DNA of 9,473 nt. It comes from Minisyncoccota bacterium (GTDB lineage: Bacteria; Patescibacteriota; Minisyncoccia; Phycocordibacterales; UBA9973). A program made the position numbers and the translations under genes. The DNA is taken from assembly GCA_017984185.1 (NCBI GenBank), contig JAGNZX010000015.1, forward strand, positions 1 through 9,473, written 5' to 3'. This document shows, one piece after another, positions 1 to 4,808 of the stretch (positions are counted from its first letter, which is position 1; every line of letters begins with the position of its first letter). The notes under the pieces are model-generated. The model did not search any database. It was given only the letters and a program-made list of their open reading frames with translations, and had not been told where the DNA came from.

Positions 1-1
1 G

Positions 2-93
2 TGCGGTCAGAGGGAATCGAACCCTCATCTAATCCTTGGGAAGGACTCATTTTACTCCGACCTGCTGTCGGAGTCCGACTCTGGTCGGACCAC
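2..93 (-). pseudogene. tRNA-Gly(CCC)-like gene with its 5' side and D-arm replaced by a palindromic element
   Basis: Read on the minus strand, the 3' part is a normal tRNA. The anticodon stem is AGTCC/GGATT with loop TTCCCAA (anticodon CCC at 40-38). The variable loop has four bases. The T-arm is GAGGG-TTCGATT-CCCTC, followed by acceptor strand TGACCGC (9-3) and discriminator A (2). No CCA is encoded. The D-arm 3' side (GTAAAATG, 55-48) is also recognisable. Upstream of it the expected acceptor strand, bases 8-9 and D-stem are missing, and a twin hairpin (54-90) stands there. The only candidate 5' acceptor strand is GTGGTCC (93-87), partly made of the element; it pairs six of seven positions, one of them G·U. 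From that point to the anticodon stem there are 46 bases instead of about 26. It is most likely a dead tRNA. A functional tRNA with an expanded D-arm is possible but less likely. Confidence 0.7.
54..90. repeat. Twin-hairpin palindromic element, copy 1 (inside a tRNA-Gly)
   Basis: Two abutting perfect hairpins. The first is ACTCCGAC-CTGCT-GTCGGAGT (54-74, 8-bp stem). The second is GTCCGAC-TCTG-GTCGGAC (73-90, 7-bp stem). The arms of neighbouring hairpins are also mutually complementary (GTCGGA with TCCGAC), so alternative folds exist. The architecture, N-CCGAC-loop-GTCGG-N twice in a row, is the same as at 460-495, so the two are read as copies of one family. It occupies the place where the tRNA D-arm and acceptor 5' strand should be. 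Confidence 0.85.
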
Positions 94-101
94 TATATAT
101 G

Positions 102-172
102 TGCGGCTGGCGAGAATCGAACTCGCGCCCGATGCTTGGGAAGCACCAGTTCTACCACTAAACTACAACCGC
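102..172 (-). tRNA. tRNA-Gly (anticodon CCC)
   Basis: Minus-strand cloverleaf of 71 bases, all parts canonical. The acceptor GCGGTTG pairs with CAGCCGC over seven pairs, one of them G·U, with discriminator A. The D-arm is GTTT-AGTGGTA-GAAC. The anticodon stem is GGTGC/GCATC with loop TTCCCAA, giving CCC at 140-138, which reads GGG codons. The variable loop is GGGC and the T-arm GCGAG-TTCGATT-CTCGC. CCA is not encoded and would be added by a CCA-adding enzyme. The 5' end lies three bases after the stop codon of the GIY-YIG gene, so the two are probably cotranscribed. The next tRNA-like gene follows eight bases later. Confidence 0.95.
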
Positions 173-175
173 TAA

Positions 176-445
176 TTAATACTCCCATGGAAAAACTCCA
201 TCTATTATAACCTTTTCAAGGATATCTCTTCTTTTGTATTTTTTCAATCTAAATTCATTAGCTCTTGATTTACTCACGCTCTCACATTGAATAAAAGCCT
301 TAAGCTCCCAGGGAATCATTAATTTTGTTGATGTAACTCTGCCCAAATTATGCTCTTTAACCCTTCTTTCTATATTATCCGTACTACCAACATAATATCT
401 ATTATTTTTTGTACTTTTTAATATATAGACACCAAAATTTTTCAT
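176..445 (-). CDS. Small single-domain GIY-YIG endonuclease-like protein (UPF0213/YhbQ type)
   Basis: 89 residues, almost nothing but a GIY-YIG domain. The motif appears as GVYIL at residues 5-9 and YYVGST at 17-22, followed by IERRVKEHN (Arg27/28, His32) and the conserved metal-binding Glu64 in ANEFRLKK. All expected catalytic positions are present, so it could be active. Members of this stand-alone group are widespread and mostly uncharacterised; DNA repair or processing roles have been suggested for relatives. I chose ATG 445 because family members start a few residues before the VYIL strand. Earlier in-frame ATGs at 460 and 469 lie in the twin-hairpin element, and 469 is in a hairpin loop. 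No clear Shine-Dalgarno sequence precedes any of them. It lies downstream of the ftsB-like gene and just upstream of tRNA-Gly. Confidence 0.85.
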   Translation of the reverse strand: MKNFGVYILKSTKNNRYYVGSTDNIERRVKEHNLGRVTSTKLMIPWELKAFIQCESVSKSRANEFRLKKYKRRDILEKVIIDGVFPWEY

Positions 446-459
446 ATTATTGATAACCA

Positions 460-495
460 TCCCGACCATAGTCGGGACCCCGACATGGGTCGGGG
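460..495. repeat. Twin-hairpin palindromic element, copy 2 (ftsB / GIY-YIG spacer)
   Basis: Two abutting perfect hairpins: TCCCGAC-CATA-GTCGGGA (460-477) and CCCCGAC-ATGG-GTCGGGG (478-495), each with a 7-bp stem and 4-base loop. The middle arms can also pair with each other. It has the same layout as the element in the tRNA-Gly gene at 54-90, with the CCGAC/GTCGG cores kept and the outer base pair changed in a compensating way (C-G, T-A, G-C). It fills most of the spacer after the ftsB-like stop. It could weakly affect transcription or mRNA ends, but no T-run follows on the minus strand, so it is not a standard terminator. Confidence 0.85.
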
Positions 496-520
496 CTAAA
501 CCAATTCCGCTCTTGATAAT

Positions 521-895
521 TTATTTAAACAACTTATCCCAAAACGTCGAAAACCATCCTGGTTTAGGGACGATGGTCTCTATTTTATTCTTATCTTCCA
601 CCACTATAATCAACCCCTCGCCCTCTTTAGCTAAACCAAACTTTTCACGAATTCCCTCCTCGACACCACTGTCTGTTTTTAATTTCGCAATATTGGCTGA
701 AAGTTCGTCTTTTTGCTTTTGCAATTCTACTAACTTGTTTTCAGCAATTTGTCGATTTTCTCTTGTAGCAGACATTTTATTTGTAAAACCTACCACACCC
801 CAAGTAAAAAATATCAATAAAAAACACAAAAATACAAGCACTGGCTTGGATTCGATAATATTTTTCCATCCACGTTTTTGTTGAAAATTTCTCAC
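521..895 (-). CDS. FtsB/DivIC-like septum formation initiator family membrane protein
   Basis: 124 residues: a short basic N-terminus, one hydrophobic helix at about 17-37, a charged heptad-like helix at about 42-73 rich in Glu, Lys, Gln and Leu, and then GIREKFGLAKEGEGLIIVV (81-99), which matches the ending typical of the DivIC/FtsB family (E-x-I-A-R-E-xx-G-xx-x-G-E). In well-studied bacteria these bitopic proteins join FtsL and FtsQ in the divisome and regulate septal peptidoglycan synthesis. The short tail ending WDKLFK is typical of what CPR versions look like to me. The start is GTG at 895; the next in-frame Met is residue 41, after the membrane helix, so GTG is needed. AAGG directly abuts the start, too close to act as a normal ribosome site, and a -10-like element six bases upstream suggests a leaderless message. 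Confidence 0.85.
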   Translation of the reverse strand: MRNFQQKRGWKNIIESKPVLVFLCFLLIFFTWGVVGFTNKMSATRENRQIAENKLVELQKQKDELSANIAKLKTDSGVEEGIREKFGLAKEGEGLIIVVEDKNKIETIVPKPGWFSTFWDKLFK

Positions 896-909
896 CTTAA
901 TGATATATT
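881..909 (+). promoter_or_regulatory. Putative promoter of the 36-aa membrane protein gene, leaderless
   Basis: TTGAAA (881-886), a spacer of exactly 17 bases and TATATT (904-909) form a good sigma-70-type promoter. ATG 917 begins eight bases after the last -10 base, so transcription would start at or within a base or two of the start codon. No Shine-Dalgarno sequence is present between them. The -35 lies inside the first codons of the divergent ftsB-like gene, so the two promoters overlap and may exclude each other. Confidence 0.5.
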
Positions 910-930
910 ACCATATATGCTTTTCAACAA
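902..930 (-). promoter_or_regulatory. Putative promoter of the ftsB-like gene, leaderless
   Basis: On the minus strand TTGTTG (930-925), a 17-base spacer and TATATC (907-902) end six bases before the GTG start at 895. Initiation would fall at or next to the start codon. The -35 match is only moderate, and TAATAT at 910-905 is an alternative -10. It interleaves with the rightward promoter of the small membrane protein gene. Confidence 0.4.
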
Positions 931-1027
931 AAAACATCAAAAGAAAATACAATTTATTTGGGCGGTACTTAGTTTTTTAATGATTGTAAGTATGATCTTG
1001 CTCTACTTCCCAATCTTTAGACAATAA
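917..1027 (+). CDS. 36-residue single-pass membrane protein, unknown function
   Basis: ATG 917 to TAA 1025-1027. The product starts with a strongly basic stretch (MLFNKKHQKKIQ) followed by one long hydrophobic helix (about residues 13-33) and ends PIFRQ. The positive N-terminus predicts an N-in anchor. Support for it being real: it fills the only gap on this strand between the ftsB-like gene and lepA, it has a well-spaced promoter-like element, and its composition is protein-like rather than random. It has no recognisable domain. It is divergent from the ftsB-like gene (21 bases between starts) and ends 28 bases before the converging end of lepA. Its function is unknown; a small anchor or a partner for a membrane complex is only a guess. 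Confidence 0.55.
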   Translation: MLFNKKHQKKIQFIWAVLSFLMIVSMILLYFPIFRQ

Positions 1028-1055
1028 AATTTAAAACCAATAGCTCCATTTGGGG

Positions 1056-2876
1056 TTATTCCCCTGAGCGCATCATTTTCAAGAATACATCTTGTGAGAT
1101 ATTTACCTTCCCGCGTTCTTTCATTTTCTTTTTACCTTTTTTCTGTTTCTCACGTAGTTTCATCTTGCGAGTTATGTCGCCTCCATACATATGCTGAGTC
1201 ACGTCTTTTTTCATTCCTGAAAGGGATTGTGAAGAAATTATTCGTCCAAGGGCCTTACCTTGGATTTTTAGCGAAAACATTTGTCGCGGCAAAAGCTTGG
1301 CCAATTTTTCAACAGCTTTTTCCGCTTCGATTTCAACTCGTCTCTTGGAAACAACTTTACAAAAAGCTGGCACGACTTCGTCGGCCACAATCATGTCCAG
1401 TCTGGTGACATTGGCTTCACGCATATCGGCAATTTTATAAGAAATAGAACCATAACCCGATGAAGCACTTTTTAGTTCGTCAAAAAAGTTACGCATGAGT
1501 TCTCGCAGTGGCATCTTTACAGAGATCGCTCCACGATTATCTCCAAAATTGTCCGTCTCACCCACTTCGGCTTCGTGGTCGAATAAAAGTTGCATGACCG
1601 CACCCATGTATTCAGGTGGAGTAATTATTTTTACTTCTACCCAAGGCTCAAAAACTGTTTCGATATTATTATCGTCTGGAAAAAAATATGGTGAGTAAAC
1701 TTTTTCACGCTTTTTATTGGTCAACAAAACTTCATAAGTTATAGATGGCGTGGTGATGATGAGATCGAGATTAAATTCTCGACGCAAACGTTCGGTGATA
1801 ATTTCTAAGTGAAGCATGCCCAAAAACCCACAACGAAAACCCTTACCGAGAGATCCCGATGCTTCTTCTTCGTATGAAAAAGCTGAGTCAGACAATTTTA
1901 ATTTACCAAGAGAAAGTTTTAATTCTGCAAAATCATCTGCATCTTCAGGAAAAACCGATGCCCAGACCACTGGCAATGGTTGCATGTATCCAGACAAGGC
2001 TTCGAGCGGATTGGATGCTTTGGTGATCGTATCTCCAACCGAAGCAATACCTGGTTTTTTAATACCGGTAACTATATAGCCCGTGTCCCCGCTCGACAAA
2101 AATTCTCTCGGAGTTTCTTCTGGTGAAAAAGTTCCAACTTCAAGTGCTGAAAATTTTTCTTTTGATACGGCAAAAAGCAAACCGTCTCCTTTGCGAACTT
2201 TTCCAGAAAGTATTCGCACAAAGACTATGACTCCGCGATGATTGTCATATTTAAAATCAAACACTAAAGCTCGTAATCTATCGTCGTTGTGGCTTGCCCC
2301 GTCCTTGGCGGGGTCGATTTCTTTCGGCTCGGGAATTCTTTTTATGATCTCTTGCAACAAACTCTCCACCCCTTCGCCAGTCCGGCCAGACACCATCAAA
2401 ACCTCTTCTGGGTTACAATCCAAAAGCTTGACCACCTCATCTTTAACCTCGTCTACCCTAGAGAGTGGCGAATCTATCTTGGATAGCACAGGGATGATTT
2501 TAAGGCCTCCCTCACGCGCCATATTGAGCGTAGTGAGCGTCTGAGCCTGCACTCCCTGTGTTGAGTCTACCAAGAGTATCGAGCCTTCTACGGCCTTCAG
2601 GGCCCGAGAAACCTCGTATGAGAAGTCAATGTGCCCAGGGGTGTCGATCAGGTTTAAAATGTATTTTTCAGAGCCCAAAGCATACTCCATTCGCACGGGT
2701 TGCATCTTGATGGTGATGCCTCGTTCACGTTCGAGCTCCATCGAGTCGAGGACCTGATCCCGCATCTTGCGAGCTTCGACAGTATGTGTAATTTCAAGCA
2801 TTCTGTCAGCCAAGGTGCTTTTACCGTGGTCAATGTGCGCTATGATTGAAAAATTTCGTATGTGTTTTAAATCCAT
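1056..2876 (-). CDS. lepA: Elongation factor 4 (back-translocating GTPase LepA)
   Basis: 606 residues, the full family length. LepA is a ribosome-associated GTPase that remodels post-translocation or stalled ribosomes and affects initiation and assembly. The domain order is the usual one: GTPase domain with the P-loop AHIDHGKST at 13-21, the switch I segment ERERGITIK at 49-57, DTPGHIDF at 78-85, the G4 motif as SKID at 132-135 and SGRTG at 163-167; then domain II, the EF-G-like domains III and V, and the LepA-specific C-terminal domain (MYGGDITRKMKLREKQKKGK). G4 is normally NKID, and Ser for Asn is unusual. Residues about 186-197 are an apparent insertion carrying a GC-rich hairpin at 2297-2313. 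ATG 2876 follows the upstream ABC gene stop by three bases, and GAAGAAGAT in the end of that gene may serve as ribosome site. It is the last gene of the leftward operon. Confidence 0.97.
   Translation of the reverse strand: MDLKHIRNFSIIAHIDHGKSTLADRMLEITHTVEARKMRDQVLDSMELERERGITIKMQPVRMEYALGSEKYILNLIDTPGHIDFSYEVSRALKAVEGSILLVDSTQGVQAQTLTTLNMAREGGLKIIPVLSKIDSPLSRVDEVKDEVVKLLDCNPEEVLMVSGRTGEGVESLLQEIIKRIPEPKEIDPAKDGASHNDDRLRALVFDFKYDNHRGVIVFVRILSGKVRKGDGLLFAVSKEKFSALEVGTFSPEETPREFLSSGDTGYIVTGIKKPGIASVGDTITKASNPLEALSGYMQPLPVVWASVFPEDADDFAELKLSLGKLKLSDSAFSYEEEASGSLGKGFRCGFLGMLHLEIITERLRREFNLDLIITTPSITYEVLLTNKKREKVYSPYFFPDDNNIETVFEPWVEVKIITPPEYMGAVMQLLFDHEAEVGETDNFGDNRGAISVKMPLRELMRNFFDELKSASSGYGSISYKIADMREANVTRLDMIVADEVVPAFCKVVSKRRVEIEAEKAVEKLAKLLPRQMFSLKIQGKALGRIISSQSLSGMKKDVTQHMYGGDITRKMKLREKQKKGKKKMKERGKVNISQDVFLKMMRSGE
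2297..2313. repeat. GC-rich palindrome within lepA
   Basis: CCCCGTC-CTT-GGCGGGG: a 7-bp stem with one G·U wobble and a 3-base loop, read in frame by lepA as D-P-A-K-D-G-A. It lies in the loop after the last helix of the GTPase domain, where typical LepA sequences have a short link such as PPPKGDP before the LRALVFD strand; here there are about ten residues more. The arms match the CCCCGCC/GGCGGGG core of the palindrome in leuS (9128-9150), and both are read in the phase giving Pro-Ala. Confidence 0.6.
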
Positions 2877-2879
2877 AAA

Positions 2880-4646
2880 TTAATCTTCTTCGGCAAATTG
2901 TAATGAGTGTAAGCGGGCATAAGTTTCACTAGAATTCAAAAGCTCTGCGTGCGTTCCGGTAGATTCTATTTGTCCATCTTTAAATACTAAAATTTGATCT
3001 GCGTTTATCACTGTCGAAAGCCTGTGAGCAATTATAATGGATGTTCGATTTTTTACCAAAGCATCTGTAGCGCGGGTGATCATCTGCTCACTTTCGGTAT
3101 CCAGGTGGCTAGTAGCTTCATCTAAAATTAAAATTTTAGGATCACGTAAAACCGCACGAGCAATACCAATTCTTTGACGCTCGCCACCAGAAAGTTTTAT
3201 ACCTCTTTCCCCTACTACTGTTTCATACCCTTCATCAAGTTTCAAAATAAAATCATGAGCAAGAGCTGTTTTAGCTGCATTCTCAATATCTTTTTTTGAG
3301 ATACTTTTTTGACCGTAAGCAATATTCTTGGCAACTGTTCTAGAAAACAAATCTACTTCTTGAGGCACAATAGCAATCTGTGAACGCAGACTTTCTTGAG
3401 TTACATCACAAATATTATGTCCATCTATGGTGATACTTCCCTTTTGCACATCATAAGAACGCAATAATAAATTTATAAATGTTGTCTTCCCGCTTCCAGA
3501 CCTACCAACCAAAGCACAAGTAGTTCCTGATGGAATTACTACATTAATATTTTTTAATGCGTATTGATTATTATCGTGGTAAGAAAAGGAAACATTTTTA
3601 AATTCTATTTTTTCTTTAAACAAAGGTAGGACTGTGGCATCGGGAGCATCCGTCACATGCAATGGTTCATCTAGGATGGCAAACAATCTGTCTACACGAG
3701 TCATGTTTCGGCGAAGCCTGGTGAAAAGACCACCGATATTAGACAATGGTTGATAAGCCATATTTTGAAGTGTTACGTACAAGACGAATTGGCCGATAGT
3801 CGCAGTTCCATTAAACACAAACCAAGCAGAAAAAGCTAAGACCGCGATACTACCAGAAGTAGAAATAAAAGTTTGAATATTTTCAATACGCTGCCATAAA
3901 CGTTCGGCAGAATATTGAACTTGTCTAGCATCCAGCATTAATTTTCGATTATTTTCTGTTTCTGATTCTTCTTGAGAGAATTTCTTAACAGTCAACACAT
4001 TTCCAGCGACATCATACATCTCTCTGGCCACGTTTTCAAAAGCATCGTTGGATTTTTGTTCAATTTTATAAATACGATTAGCGATATTCCGAGTAGTAAT
4101 TATGTATATAGGAAAAGGAATCAAAACTGCCATAGCAATCCATACATTTTGATATAGCAAAGCACTAAATGAAGCTATGAAAATAATTAATGGTGGTATA
4201 AAGTTTTTCCCGATAATTTCATTTACAATTGTGTAGATAGAAATACCTCCACGATCAATACGGCCGATCATCTGTCCGCTCGAGGCACCATGATGGAACA
4301 AGGAATGGAGTTGCAAATATTTTTCCAAAGCTTTATTTTTTATCTGATCTTCGACGGTGGTCGTCAATTTAAAAAGGTGGTAACTATACATGGACTGAAG
4401 AGCATTGCCAATAACTGTGACAACCAGAATTCCAAGGGCAGAATAAATCAATACAGACCAAGGTAAAGCTCCTCCATTTGTTACAAATTTTGTTAACGAA
4501 TCAATTAGTTGCTTGGAAATAAAAGGCACACTCACAATTGCCAATTGAGAAAATGTTACTAGAAAAAGTAAAAAGAGCACGTCTTTTTTGCGGTCTTTCA
4601 GAAAAAAAGCTATTCTTCTTAATGTAAATTGTTTCTGGTCTTTCAT
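2880..4646 (-). CDS. ABC exporter half-transporter B (type IV, MsbA/MdlB-like)
   Basis: 588 residues: an N-terminal six-helix membrane domain (about 20-310) fused to a nucleotide-binding domain. ATPase motifs are all intact: Walker A GRSGSGKTT (381-389), Q-loop VPQE (Gln429), signature LSGGE (485-489), Walker B LILDE (catalytic Glu510), D-loop SHLD and switch His541 in IAHRLST. It should export a lipid, peptide or drug-like substrate from the cytoplasm as a dimer; the substrate cannot be read from sequence. ATG 4646 is preferred over an upstream TTG at 4661, which would add only MCCKN. No ribosome site is obvious. The gene for the related subunit A is 162 bases upstream and lepA follows after three bases. 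Because both subunits have complete ATP sites, homodimers and a heterodimer are both possible. Confidence 0.93.
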   Translation of the reverse strand: MKDQKQFTLRRIAFFLKDRKKDVLFLLFLVTFSQLAIVSVPFISKQLIDSLTKFVTNGGALPWSVLIYSALGILVVTVIGNALQSMYSYHLFKLTTTVEDQIKNKALEKYLQLHSLFHHGASSGQMIGRIDRGGISIYTIVNEIIGKNFIPPLIIFIASFSALLYQNVWIAMAVLIPFPIYIITTRNIANRIYKIEQKSNDAFENVAREMYDVAGNVLTVKKFSQEESETENNRKLMLDARQVQYSAERLWQRIENIQTFISTSGSIAVLAFSAWFVFNGTATIGQFVLYVTLQNMAYQPLSNIGGLFTRLRRNMTRVDRLFAILDEPLHVTDAPDATVLPLFKEKIEFKNVSFSYHDNNQYALKNINVVIPSGTTCALVGRSGSGKTTFINLLLRSYDVQKGSITIDGHNICDVTQESLRSQIAIVPQEVDLFSRTVAKNIAYGQKSISKKDIENAAKTALAHDFILKLDEGYETVVGERGIKLSGGERQRIGIARAVLRDPKILILDEATSHLDTESEQMITRATDALVKNRTSIIIAHRLSTVINADQILVFKDGQIESTGTHAELLNSSETYARLHSLQFAEED

Positions 4647-4687
4647 GTTTTTACAACACAAACTAACCGATTTTGTCGGCTATTCAA

Positions 4688-4716
4688 ACTATAACACAAA
4701 AAACGTATATTTTAAA
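4688..4716 (-). promoter_or_regulatory. Putative promoter upstream of ABC subunit B
   Basis: On the minus strand TTTAAA (4716-4711), a 17-base spacer and TATAGT (4693-4688, five of six matches to TATAAT). Initiation near 4681 would give a leader of about 35 bases to ATG 4646, holding a small hairpin CCGA-CAAAA-TCGG (4679-4667). This would let subunit B and lepA be transcribed apart from leuS, murJ and subunit A. It lies between the murJ remnant and the gene start. Confidence 0.4.
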
Positions 4717-4720
4717 GCCT

Positions 4721-4774
4721 CTATGGCTCTTCTTGTGACGGAGGCAAGACCTTCACTTTCCAAAACTTGGTGAA
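4721..4774 (-). pseudogene. Remnant of a second murJ 3' end
   Basis: Minus-strand translation gives F-TKFWKVKVLPPSQEE-P-stop (TAG 4723-4721). The intact murJ 1.9 kb away ends TKFWKVKVLPPSQEE-L-stop (6662-6618). Over these 15 shared codons 37 of 45 bases agree; the eight changed bases fall in seven codons and every one is synonymous. The frame stays open back to about 4807 but similarity to MurJ upstream of the Phe codon is doubtful (a possible shared Leu-Lys). There is no room for a whole gene before it, since subunit A ends at 4809, so this is a scar, not a gene. Synonymous-only divergence means the fragment came from a separately evolving, functional murJ allele and not from a fresh local duplication. 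Confidence 0.85.
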
Positions 4775-4808
4775 TATTTGAGTTAATAAGGTTGGGTCTT
4801 TTTTAAGA

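Noticed and set aside
54..90. Twin hairpins as a CRISPR array or phage attachment site
   Set aside because: There are no regularly spaced repeats with spacers, no cas genes, and no integrase or duplicated tRNA 3' end. The disruption is on the 5' side of the tRNA, not the usual integration side.
1..210. Rightward 69-codon open frame at the left edge
   Set aside because: It runs antisense through both tRNA-Gly genes and the palindromic element; the peptide is just translated tRNA complement.
446..469. Eight-residue N-terminal extension of the GIY-YIG protein
   Set aside because: The earlier ATGs lie in the hairpin element and the residues before MKNFGVYIL do not belong to the domain.
450..884. 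Rightward 144-codon open frame
   Set aside because: It is antisense to the ftsB-like gene, has no domain and begins in the hairpin element; the minus-strand product is clearly the real one.
1052..1064. GGGG-TTATT-CCCC hairpin overlapping the lepA stop, as a terminator
   Set aside because: A 4-bp stem with the stop codon in its loop and no T-run following on either strand; too weak to call.
4667..4679. CCGATTTTGTCGG as a third copy of the twin-hairpin family
   Set aside because: Only a single hairpin with a 4-bp stem and an AT loop; could be chance. Mentioned only as part of the subunit B leader.
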